9,262 nt of DNA from positions 1 through 9,262 of the forward strand of contig CANRDG010000069.1 in NCBI GenBank assembly GCA_947629275.1. Direction: 5' to 3'. Both the position numbers and the translations under genes were made by a program. Every line of letters begins with the position of its first letter. Position 1 is the stretch's first letter. The notes beneath the pieces are model-generated. The model had not been told where the DNA came from and searched no databases. It saw nothing but the letters and a program-made list of their open reading frames with translations. This DNA is from an uncultured Clostridia bacterium (GTDB taxonomy: Bacteria > Bacillota > Clostridia > Oscillospirales > Ruminococcaceae). Below are positions 1 through 6,072 of the stretch, piece by piece.

Positions 1-122
1 CCGTCCTCCAGCTTGTAAGGCTGCAAGGTATTTATCCACATATCATATCCCACACTGCTTATGCCCGGGTCGCTTTTGCAAAAGTCTTTTACCTTTTCGA
101 CCACATTGGAAAACGAGTTCAT
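1..122 (-). CDS. dnaA: Chromosomal replication initiator DnaA, N-terminal fragment
   Basis: Reading leftwards from an ATG at 122-120, the minus strand is open to the window edge and encodes 40 residues beginning MNSFSNVVEKVKDFCKSD, with the segment YDMWINTLQPYKLEDG further on. This matches DnaA domain I, including the conserved Trp in the W-I-x-x-(L/I) motif. Domain I mediates self-association and helicase loading. The AAA+ and DNA-binding domains lie outside the window. An AAGGAAAGGA ribosome binding site stands a few bases upstream of the ATG. The position divergent from rpmH is the standard Firmicutes arrangement and independently supports the call. The gene is cut by the window edge, not truncated biologically as far as can be seen. 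Confidence 0.93.
   Translation of the reverse strand, partial: MNSFSNVVEKVKDFCKSDPGISSVGYDMWINTLQPYKLED
32..40. promoter_or_regulatory. Perfect 9-mer DnaA box inside the dnaA reading frame
   Basis: TTATCCACA, the consensus DnaA box, is read on the plus strand (TGTGGATAA on the coding strand). It overlaps the codons for Met-Trp-Ile of DnaA domain I, so protein conservation alone could explain it. A single box near the start of dnaA could serve autoregulation, but there is no cluster around it here. A functional role is inference. Confidence 0.3.
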
Positions 123-242
123 ATATTTTTCCTTTCCTTGTGTGAAGCACAGAACCGTAAAAACATCGGTCAAAATCATATAAAAACAGAATAAAACAGA
201 TACCGTCACACAATTATAATTACAAATATCAATACACATATA

Positions 243-271
243 ATTATAACATATTTTTTTATAAATTACAA
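243..271 (-). promoter_or_regulatory. Predicted sigma-A promoter for dnaA
   Basis: On the minus strand, TTGTAA (271-266) is followed after exactly 17 bases by TATAAT (248-243). A TG one base before the -10 gives an extended -10 element. Transcription would start near 236 and leave a leader of about 115 bases before dnaA. The region is AT-rich, so other -10-like strings exist (for example at 216-211), but this one has the best spacing and match. Confidence 0.6.
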
Positions 272-464
272 GCGTTCGCAGCCAAAAAAATCCCCTCAGC
301 CGCATATTTTACAAAATATTTAACATTCTTATTTCAAAGGACTTACCACAATATGTAGTATGTGAAGATAATTTTTATCGGCAAAAGTTGTCCGTTATAA
401 AAAAACAGACCCCATTCGAGCGAAATTTAGTTAAATGTGCAGATAAAAAAGTTTGAAAACGCTC

Positions 465-494
465 TTGACAAAAGGTATCAAAATGAGTTATAAT
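465..494 (+). promoter_or_regulatory. Strong predicted sigma-A promoter for rpmH
   Basis: A perfect TTGACA -35 box (465-470) and a perfect TATAAT -10 box (489-494) are separated by 18 bases. The start site should be near 501, giving a leader of about 100 bases before rpmH. A promoter this close to consensus fits a highly expressed ribosomal protein gene and may also drive rnpA to jag by readthrough. Confidence 0.85.
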
Positions 495-603
495 AGTTTA
501 TTGTCAAGGTCTGACAGCCGCAAAAGACGGTGTGTAAGTAAAGACATGAATAACGTATTTTTATAAGATACGGTTTTATATATCCGAAAGGGGGATAATA
601 CTA

Positions 604-738
604 ATGAAAAGAACATATCAGCCTAAGAAGCTCCAGAGAAAAAGAGAGCATGGTTTCAGAAAGAGAATGGCTACAAGAAACGGACGCAAGATTCTTTCAA
701 GAAGAAGAGCAAAGGGTAGAGCAAGTCTGACCTACTAA
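604..738 (+). CDS. rpmH: 50S ribosomal protein L34
   Basis: This 44-codon gene begins MKRTYQPKKLQRKREHGFR and ends in the typical SRRRAKGRASLTY tail. The whole length matches bacterial L34, a small, very basic protein of the large ribosomal subunit that contacts 23S rRNA. The start is fixed by a strong AAAGGGGG ribosome binding site at 587-594, nine bases before the ATG, and by family length. It is the first gene of the rpmH-rnpA-yidD-yidC-jag array. A consensus promoter lies about 110 bases upstream and a strong stem-loop follows the stop codon directly. Confidence 0.98.
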   Translation: MKRTYQPKKLQRKREHGFRKRMATRNGRKILSRRRAKGRASLTY

Positions 739-745
739 AAACGCT

Positions 746-791
746 GACCACCCTATACCAAGCAAAGATATTTGGTATTGGTGGTCTTTTT
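746..791 (+). terminator. Rho-independent terminator or attenuator between rpmH and rnpA
   Basis: GACCACC (746-752) pairs with GGTGGTC (780-786) and ATACCAA (755-761) pairs with TTGGTAT (772-778), giving a 14-bp stem with a small internal bulge and a 10-base loop, followed directly by TTTTT (787-791). It sits eight bases after the rpmH stop codon. Because I see no convincing promoter before rnpA, incomplete termination here probably sets the large expression difference between L34 and the genes downstream. Confidence 0.9.
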
Positions 792-834
792 GTTAAGTGT
801 ATCAGTGTTTGATAAAGGATAAAATTTTTGAGCT

Positions 835-1215
835 ATGCTTTTTACTGACGTACTGAAAGAAAGCAAGGTATTTTCTTCTTGCTATAAAGCAAAATATGTT
901 TCGTGCTCTTTTGCGGTGTGTTATTTTAAGAGAAATAAAACGGCTCTCAACAGGTTCGGCATCACCGCAGGCAAAAAGACAGGCTGCGCAGTGCAGCGCA
1001 ACAGAGCGAAAAGAATAATACGCGCCGCCTACAGAAACTGCGAGAAATATGTGCCTATAGGGTATGATATGGTGTTTGTAGCAAGAAAAGAAATACTTGA
1101 AAAAAAGTCCGACGACGTTGAATGGTTCATTATGAAAAGAGTAATACCTGCGATCAACAGCGCCGCCGAAAATTCTGATAAACATGATAAACAGAGTAAA
1201 CAAAATAAGAAATAA
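835..1215 (+). CDS. rnpA: Ribonuclease P protein component
   Basis: A 126-residue basic protein of the RnpA family, the protein subunit that helps the RNase P RNA bind pre-tRNA and mature its 5' end. The N-terminus MLFTDVLKESKVF and the following SCYKAKYVS segment fit the family's usual LKxxxxF...K start. The signature AVQRNRAKRIIRAAYR (about residues 52-67) carries the RNR motif. The middle FGITAGKKTG and late VFVARKEI segments also match. An in-frame stop (TGA 829-831) rules out a longer N-terminus. The nearest ribosome binding site, AAAGGA at 814-819, lies 15 bases upstream, which is rather far. The lysine-rich tail after residue 110 is probably disordered. The yidD start codon follows after two bases. 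Confidence 0.96.
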   Translation: MLFTDVLKESKVFSSCYKAKYVSCSFAVCYFKRNKTALNRFGITAGKKTGCAVQRNRAKRIIRAAYRNCEKYVPIGYDMVFVARKEILEKKSDDVEWFIMKRVIPAINSAAENSDKHDKQSKQNKK

Positions 1216-1217
1216 AA

Positions 1218-1481
1218 ATGCTAAGAAAATTATTTCAGCTGCCCGTGCGGTTTTACAGAAAATTTATAAGTCCACTTAAAATGAAGCCCTGCTGTAAATA
1301 TTATCCCACCTGCTCTGCCTATGCTTTGCAGGCTTATGAAAAACACGGCGTCATAAAGGGCACAGTGCTTTCGGTTTGCAGGCTTTTAAGATGCAACCCG
1401 TGGTCGAAAGGCGGCTATGACCCCGTGCCAGACGAATATAAACTTTTCGGCAGCTTTTATACAAAATTCAGGAGAAGATAA
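1218..1481 (+). CDS. yidD: Membrane protein insertion efficiency factor YidD
   Basis: An 87-residue YidD family protein. The signature PCCKYYPTCSAYALQAYEKHG (about residues 24-44) carries the clustered Cys residues, followed by RLLRCNPWSKGGYDPVP (55-71), which is diagnostic. The N-terminal LPVRFYRKFISPL is a predicted amphipathic membrane-associating helix. In E. coli, YidD helps inner-membrane protein insertion near YidC. The gene lies two bases after rnpA and two bases before yidC, so the three are almost certainly co-transcribed and probably translationally coupled. Length and position are normal for the family. The upstream ribosome binding site is weak, consistent with coupling to rnpA. 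Confidence 0.96.
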   Translation: MLRKLFQLPVRFYRKFISPLKMKPCCKYYPTCSAYALQAYEKHGVIKGTVLSVCRLLRCNPWSKGGYDPVPDEYKLFGSFYTKFRRR

Positions 1482-1483
1482 TA

Positions 1484-2911
1484 ATGTTCAGATTGATAGC
1501 TATCCCTCTGGGATTACTTATGGAGCTTTGCTATAAGCTGATAAAAGACTACGGTCTCGCACTGCTCGTATTTACGATACTTATTAAAATAATACTTCTG
1601 CCTTTGCAAATAAAGCAGCAGAAAAGCACAGCAAAAATGCAAAGGTATCAGCCCGAAATCGAGAAGATCAGAAAAAAGTACGGCAAGAATAACGAGCAGA
1701 TGCAGCAAAAGCTCGCAGAGTTTTATGCCAAAGAGGGCGTAAGCCCTGCCGGCAGCTGCCTGCCTATGATAATCTCGATGCTGGTGCTTTTCTCACTTAT
1801 AAACGTTGTGTATCAGCCTATATATTATGTTCTTAACGATATAGACAACGGCAAGATAGACAGAGCCTCAAACGTCGTTTCTTCGCTGTATACCGTATGT
1901 TACGATATAAAAGATAACGAGATAGACTTTGAACAGCTTGTCGCTATGTATGATGCCGATAATAACGGCGAGCTTTCTGAAACCGAACAGGATACCATGA
2001 TAAACGCCCTTAACGAAAACAAGGTCACCGATAAAGAGGGCAGGGAGTATAACTTCAAAACCACTTCTTCTATCAAAGAAGCGGAAATAGACGACAAGAA
2101 GTATTCCGCAAAAGAACAGATAACTAAAGCTGTAGAGGCTCTTATGATGTACAGAGACGAGGGCAATTCTCTCTATAGCTATATGATCGATGACAGCAAG
2201 GTGTCAAAGCAGCTTCGCGCCAGACCCGAGCTTGTTGTCATAAATATCATAAAAGACGGTTATACCCAGCCTTTTGAGAAGATAGACAGCAAACTCGTTA
2301 CCGAAGTTGAAGACTTTAACTATACTCTGCTCGGCTTCGGTCTTGGTGTGTACCCCAGCACTAAAAATATAACCATTTTAATACCTATAATATCCTTTGT
2401 AACGCAGCTTGTCTGTACTTTTGTTTCAAACTACTTTACAAAGAAAAACAATCCCTCCGTGCAAATGGGCGGCGGCATGAAAATGATGATGTACGTAATG
2501 CCTCTGTTCTCGCTGTTCATAGCGTTCGGATTCCCTGCGGGCTTAGGTATTTATTGGATATATTCGGGAATATTCTCTCTCTTGCAGATAATAGTCCTCA
2601 ATATCGTCTATACGCCTGAAAGAATAGGCAGAATGGTAGACAAAGAAATGGCAAGCAACAAGCATAAAAAGCGCAAGACCATGATGCAGAGAATGTTAGA
2701 AATGCAAAACGCAGACGGTACTTCCACAGAGGTCGCAAAACGTCTTAATTATAATAATAGTGATAACGATGATGATGAAAACGGCGAAGAAGGACCCGTG
2801 AATAAAAAAGATCTTTCAAAAGCAGAACTTAAAGAACTGCAAAGAAAGAAACTTAACGAAGCAAGAAAACGTATGGCAGAAAAGTACGGCGACGAATACT
2901 ACGAAGACTGA
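1484..2911 (+). CDS. yidC: Membrane protein insertase YidC/SpoIIIJ with a large extracytoplasmic insertion
   Basis: YidC/Oxa1/SpoIIIJ family insertase, 475 residues, against about 260 for B. subtilis SpoIIIJ. The core is clear: a first membrane helix (about 22-42) ending in IKIILLPLQIKQQKSTAKMQ, a cytoplasmic hairpin (about 50-85), a second helix (93-115, starting CLPMIISML), then later helices at about 296-318, 335-352 and 355-377. The groove residue that is Arg in Bacillus is Lys here (K35). The extra length has two parts. Residues about 116-278 form a hydrophilic insertion between the second and third helices, predicted outside the membrane, with an EF-hand-like loop at 157-168. Residues about 378-475 form a charged tail with an acidic stretch (SDNDDDENGEEG) and a Lys/Glu-rich probable helix. 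An AGGAG site overlapping the end of yidD supports the start. Confidence 0.95.
   Translation: MFRLIAIPLGLLMELCYKLIKDYGLALLVFTILIKIILLPLQIKQQKSTAKMQRYQPEIEKIRKKYGKNNEQMQQKLAEFYAKEGVSPAGSCLPMIISMLVLFSLINVVYQPIYYVLNDIDNGKIDRASNVVSSLYTVCYDIKDNEIDFEQLVAMYDADNNGELSETEQDTMINALNENKVTDKEGREYNFKTTSSIKEAEIDDKKYSAKEQITKAVEALMMYRDEGNSLYSYMIDDSKVSKQLRARPELVVINIIKDGYTQPFEKIDSKLVTEVEDFNYTLLGFGLGVYPSTKNITILIPIISFVTQLVCTFVSNYFTKKNNPSVQMGGGMKMMMYVMPLFSLFIAFGFPAGLGIYWIYSGIFSLLQIIVLNIVYTPERIGRMVDKEMASNKHKKRKTMMQRMLEMQNADGTSTEVAKRLNYNNSDNDDDENGEEGPVNKKDLSKAELKELQRKKLNEARKRMAEKYGDEYYED
1952..1987 (+). other. EF-hand/dockerin-like calcium-binding loop in the YidC insertion
   Basis: YidC residues 157-168 read DADNNGELSETE, which meets the canonical 12-residue EF loop: acidic or Asn at positions 1, 3 and 5, Gly at 6, Leu at 8 and Glu at 12. 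Likely helices flank it (DFEQLVAMY before, QDTMINALNEN after), as in a helix-loop-helix EF hand. By topology it lies outside the membrane. Calcium binding is inferred from the motif only; I see no second paired loop. Confidence 0.6.
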
Positions 2912-2962
2912 TGAAAAGCCGTTAAAATATGTTGTTATGAAGAAAAAGGAGTGTAAAGAGTT

Positions 2963-3754
2963 ATGGTAACAAAGGAATTTACCGCAAAAACAGTTGAAGA
3001 AGCCAAGCAAATGGCAGCCGAGGAGTTCGGCGTTTCGGAAGACAGGATCACAGTCGAAGTGATCGAAGAACCTAAAAAAGGTCTGTTCGGCAAAACAAAA
3101 GGCGACGCCAGAATACAAGCCGGCTATGAGGAGACCAAGACTGATATCGCAAAGGGCTATATAATGGCAATGATAAACGATATGGGCGTTGAAAACGTAA
3201 CTATCGAAACAGATGAGAGCGAGGACGGCGTAAAGTTTGAGATAGTCGCCGACGGCTTTGAAGAGCTTATCGGCAAAAAAGGCGAACTTTTAGATGCTTT
3301 GCAGTATCTTGCTTCCCTCGCTTGCAATAAGATAAATAAGGAATACTACAGGATCTCTATCGACAGCTGCGGCTTCAGAGAAAAGAGAAAACAGTACCTT
3401 ATCGACCTTACCAAGAAGATAGCCGAAAGCGTCAAGAAAAACGGCAGAACTTCCGCTCTGGAGCCTATGAACCCCTATGAAAGAAGAATAGTCCACGCTA
3501 CCGTTTCAGAGATCGAGGGCGTTACATCAAAGAGCGTCGGCGAAGAACCCTACAGAAAAGTGCTCATAAGCTCTACCGAGAGAAGAGAGAGAAGAGGCGA
3601 CGACCGCAGAGGCGGCAGAAGAAACGGCGGCAAACGTCAAAGACCCGTAAAAAGCCTCGATATTTCTACATCTTTTGAGAAAGACTATAAAAAGCCAAAG
3701 CCCGAAGATACTATGGAACTCGGCAGCGGCCTGTATTCAAAAATAGAGTTTTAA
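2963..3754 (+). CDS. khpB: RNA-binding protein Jag/KhpB (Jag-N, KH and R3H domains)
   Basis: A 263-residue Jag/KhpB (EloR, SpoIIIJ-associated) protein. Domain order: Jag-N at about 1-55, with the signature EEPKKGLFGKTKG; a type II KH domain at about 65-135, with the GKKG loop at 104-107 followed by ELLDALQYLA; and an R3H domain at about 138-203, with NPYERRIVH (R174...H178). Such proteins bind RNA as partners of KhpA and affect cell elongation and sporulation in Firmicutes. The C-terminal part at about 206-230 is Arg/Gly-rich (RRERRGDDRRGGRR) and probably disordered, adding RNA contacts. AAGGAG at 2946-2951 supports the ATG. It follows yidC by 51 bases and closes the operon at a terminator. 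Confidence 0.95.
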   Translation: MVTKEFTAKTVEEAKQMAAEEFGVSEDRITVEVIEEPKKGLFGKTKGDARIQAGYEETKTDIAKGYIMAMINDMGVENVTIETDESEDGVKFEIVADGFEELIGKKGELLDALQYLASLACNKINKEYYRISIDSCGFREKRKQYLIDLTKKIAESVKKNGRTSALEPMNPYERRIVHATVSEIEGVTSKSVGEEPYRKVLISSTERRERRGDDRRGGRRNGGKRQRPVKSLDISTSFEKDYKKPKPEDTMELGSGLYSKIEF

Positions 3755-3770
3755 TTAAAACAGCCAAACA

Positions 3771-3798
3771 AAAAGACCGAAGTTTTTCGGTCTTTTTT
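3771..3798. terminator. Bidirectional terminator between jag and the phosphonate operon
   Basis: AAAAGACCGAA (3771-3781) pairs perfectly with TTCGGTCTTTT (3786-3796) across a four-base GTTT loop. A T run reaches 3798 on the plus strand, and a matching T-rich run follows the stem on the minus strand. It lies between the stop codons of two convergent genes and can end transcription from both sides. Confidence 0.9.
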
Positions 3799-3807
3799 AT
3801 GTGCAGT

Positions 3808-4926
3808 TTAGTTTTTTAGGAATTTCATAAAATTCTGCTTGTTTTCCAAAGCCGTCGTCGTCGGTCTGCCAAGGTCTTCTCTCGCCCCTATCGAGCATTT
3901 CACCTCTATGAACGAAAGCTGCTTTCTTGTCTTTGCTTCGGCAAGCTCCCTGTCAAGAGCCTCAAAACTGTCAACACATACAGCGTGTCTGTAGCCGCAC
4001 GCCTTTGCAATGCCCACCATGTCAATGCTGCCTGCCACCGTCGGCATACCGCCAACAGTCTCATGCGCCGAGTTGTTAACAACAACGTGTATCATGTTTT
4101 CGGGGGCATTCGCGCCTATAACAGCCATGCTCCCCATGTGCATAAGCGCCGCTCCGTCACCGTCAATGCACCATACCAGACGATCCGGCTTGTTCAGCGC
4201 CACGCCCAGAGCTATAGAAGAAGCGTGTCCCATAGAACCTACCGTCAGAAAATCATGTTCGTGTCCCTGACCGAAAGCCTCTCTCAGTTCAAAAAGTTCG
4301 CGGCTCAGTTTGCCCGTCGTCGAAATTATCGGGTCGTCGCCCGAAACTTGTATTATGTGTTTCACTATTTCTTCTCTAAGCATAGTGTTTTCATTTTTGT
4401 AAACCACATTGCCGTCGTATTTCAGCGCGCCCTTGCGAACAACAAACGCCACCTGCTTTCCCTTCGCAAGCTCTTCTTTGAAACCGTCCATAACTTCTTT
4501 CAGTTCGTCCTCGGTCGTGTCCGCGCTTATTATCGAGGAGCGTATGTCCATGTCGCCAAGCAGCTTTACCGTAACTTCCCCCTGATATATGTGCTGCGGT
4601 TCGTCGTGAACGCCGGGTTCTCCGCGCCAGCCCACAATAAATATCATCGGTATCGCGTAAACCTTGTCATTCAGCAGCGATGCCACAGGGTTTATAATGT
4701 TTCCCTCTCCGCTGTTCTGCATATATACCACAGGCACTTTTCCTGTGGCAAGATGATACCCTGCCGCCAAAGCCGTGCAGTTGCCTTCGTTCGCAGCAAT
4801 AATGTGGTGTTCCTTGTCAATGCCGTATGTGTCTATCAGATAGTTGCACAGCGCCTTCAGCTGGCTGTCAGGCACACCCGTGTAAAACTGCGCGCCTATA
4901 ATGTTTACCAAACTTTCAACTTTCAT
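3808..4926 (-). CDS. aepY: Phosphonopyruvate decarboxylase (ThDP-dependent)
   Basis: Last gene of the minus-strand phosphonate operon, also called ppd. It decarboxylates phosphonopyruvate to phosphonoacetaldehyde, the irreversible step that pulls the unfavourable PepM reaction forward. From the ATG at 4926 the protein has 372 residues. The N-terminal ThDP pyrimidine domain carries FYTGVPDSQLK and the catalytic Glu in AANEGN (E47). The C-terminal ThDP/Mg domain carries IDGDGAALMHMGS (GDG 256-258) and the closing NN pair (284-285), about the usual spacing. An in-frame GTG at 4935 would add three residues, but AAGGTG at 4938-4933 sits six bases before the ATG and overlaps that GTG, so the ATG is preferred. 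Sulfopyruvate decarboxylase is a close relative; the neighbouring pepM decides the assignment. Confidence 0.93.
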   Translation of the reverse strand: MKVESLVNIIGAQFYTGVPDSQLKALCNYLIDTYGIDKEHHIIAANEGNCTALAAGYHLATGKVPVVYMQNSGEGNIINPVASLLNDKVYAIPMIFIVGWRGEPGVHDEPQHIYQGEVTVKLLGDMDIRSSIISADTTEDELKEVMDGFKEELAKGKQVAFVVRKGALKYDGNVVYKNENTMLREEIVKHIIQVSGDDPIISTTGKLSRELFELREAFGQGHEHDFLTVGSMGHASSIALGVALNKPDRLVWCIDGDGAALMHMGSMAVIGANAPENMIHVVVNNSAHETVGGMPTVAGSIDMVGIAKACGYRHAVCVDSFEALDRELAEAKTRKQLSFIEVKCSIGAREDLGRPTTTALENKQNFMKFLKN

Positions 4927-4932
4927 TTTTTT

Positions 4933-4938
4933 CACCTT
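4933..4938 (-). promoter_or_regulatory. Ribosome binding site that decides the phosphonopyruvate decarboxylase start
   Basis: AAGGTG on the minus strand lies six bases before the ATG at 4926-4924. It overlaps the alternative GTG start at 4935-4933, which itself has no upstream Shine-Dalgarno match. Confidence 0.6.
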
Positions 4939-4946
4939 GTCTGTAA

Positions 4947-6071
4947 TTATTTCAGTATCTCTCCGTACAGCATTTCAATGACTTCGCTGTCCAGTTTTAT
5001 CGGGTGGTTTTTAAGCCTCTCCACGTTCACAGAGCGCGTTAAAAGCTTTAGTTCTTCGCCATTTTTGATTGTCGGTCTTTCAAGACCCAACTCTTTCACA
5101 AGCTCTGAAAACTTCTCCGCCGCCTCTTTCGGCGTGCTGCACCCCATAGCAAAAGCTATTTCGCACAGGGTGCTTTTAAGATATTCTTCACCCCTGCTGT
5201 CAATGCATCTGTCAGTGTTTTCTGTGATGTACCAAAACAGCCTCTCCACGCACAAAGCAGCCGCGTGTCCGTGCGCTATGCCGTAAAGGCTCGTCAGCTT
5301 GTAGCACATAGCGTGACCTGCCGTCGTCTGCGTTATGTTTATAGCCTTTCCTGAAGTGTTCGCAGCCGCCAGCATATTTGCGTTGCCGTCGTCGTCATTT
5401 GCAAGATAGCTGTCCTTGCAGTCAAGTATCTCCTTTATCGCGCTTTTAGAATATTCTTTGCTTTCTTCTGTAGAATTTACCGACCACCAAGATTCCACTG
5501 CATGGCAAAAAGCGTCCATCATAGTGGCTTTTTTCTGATATATAGGCAAAGTTTTCAACACGCTTGAATCAAACAGTACCGCCGACGGTATGCAGCTTTC
5601 GTGCGTTACCGACTGCTTTTCCCCGTCTTTGTATATAACAGCGTACCTCGTTGCCTCACTGCCCGTTCCCGCAGTCGTGGGTACTGCAAACAGCGGCACA
5701 TCATTCGGTATTATCGCCTGCTCTGTGTAACAGCCGTCCGCCCTGTCCATTTTGCAGTAAAGCTTTATGCACTTTGCAACATCAATAGCGCTGCCGCCGC
5801 CCACCGCCGCTATAAGAGAGCATTTTTCTTTGTTGAAAATTTCAACTCCATTTTCTACAGAATCATACAAAGGGTTAGGCTTAAAGTCCGAAAACCGCAC
5901 GACCTCTATCCCCAAATGCTCTTTCAGCGTGCCAAAGTATCCGTCAATTTTCAGAAAACCTATCGCCCCGTCGCATACCAGCAGTATCTTTTCAACGCCG
6001 TTTTGCCTTTGTCTTGTAAAATATCCGTCAAGAACGCCGTAACTTCCGTTGGCGGTCATTATCTCCTGCAT
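4947..6071 (-). CDS. Iron-type alcohol dehydrogenase, predicted phosphonoacetaldehyde reductase
   Basis: A 374-residue group III (iron-containing) alcohol dehydrogenase. The Rossmann-like N-terminal domain has AAVGGGSAIDVAK (about 88-100) and VPTTAGTGSEAT (130-141) for NAD(P)H binding. The all-helical C-terminal domain carries the four expected metal ligands: D186 and H190 in MDAFCHAVE, H253 in AGHAMCYK and H267 in GIAHGHA. Lying between pepM and ppd, it is predicted to reduce phosphonoacetaldehyde to 2-hydroxyethylphosphonate, as PhpC, FomC and DhpG do in known phosphonate pathways. The substrate is inferred from context. GGAGG lies about nine bases before the ATG. One base separates it from the pepM stop, and ppd starts 20 bases after its own stop, so the genes are tightly co-transcribed. 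Confidence 0.9.
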   Translation of the reverse strand: MQEIMTANGSYGVLDGYFTRQRQNGVEKILLVCDGAIGFLKIDGYFGTLKEHLGIEVVRFSDFKPNPLYDSVENGVEIFNKEKCSLIAAVGGGSAIDVAKCIKLYCKMDRADGCYTEQAIIPNDVPLFAVPTTAGTGSEATRYAVIYKDGEKQSVTHESCIPSAVLFDSSVLKTLPIYQKKATMMDAFCHAVESWWSVNSTEESKEYSKSAIKEILDCKDSYLANDDDGNANMLAAANTSGKAINITQTTAGHAMCYKLTSLYGIAHGHAAALCVERLFWYITENTDRCIDSRGEEYLKSTLCEIAFAMGCSTPKEAAEKFSELVKELGLERPTIKNGEELKLLTRSVNVERLKNHPIKLDSEVIEMLYGEILK

Positions 6072-6072
6072 C

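Larger units (their letters stand above)
123..603. other. dnaA-rpmH divergent intergenic region (481 bp), possible part of oriC
   Basis: The gap holds two divergent promoters, listed separately, and a strongly AT-rich core at about 205-270 that could serve as an unwinding element. I see no consensus DnaA box within it, only imperfect look-alikes at about 361-371 and 436-446 (both TGTG-N-AGATAA, one or two bases too long). AAAACAGA occurs at 183-190, 193-200 and 402-409. No credible protein-coding gene or structured RNA was recognised. In many Firmicutes the box-rich part of oriC lies on the other side of dnaA, outside this window. Confidence 0.5.

Noticed and set aside
361..446. DnaA-box-like strings TGTGAAGATAA and TGTGCAGATAA
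   Set aside because: Both are longer than the 9-mer consensus and neither matches it closely, so they are mentioned only as weak look-alikes.
546..566. Six-codon open frame (Met-Asn-Asn-Val-Phe-Leu) in the rpmH leader, a possible leader peptide
   Set aside because: It has no convincing ribosome binding site, no codon bias typical of attenuation peptides and no paired hairpins around it.
790..816. Possible promoter before rnpA (TTGTTA ... GATAAA)
   Set aside because: The spacer is only 15 bases and both boxes are poor; readthrough from rpmH explains expression better.
802..1203. Minus-strand open frame opposite rnpA
   Set aside because: rnpA is unambiguous on the other strand; the shadow protein is rich in Cys, Phe and Tyr, as expected of antisense translation.
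3985..5286. Long plus-strand open frame of 433 codons opposite the phosphonate genes
   Set aside because: It is the antisense shadow of the decarboxylase and dehydrogenase genes, which match known families with intact motifs. The plus-strand product has no recognisable domain.
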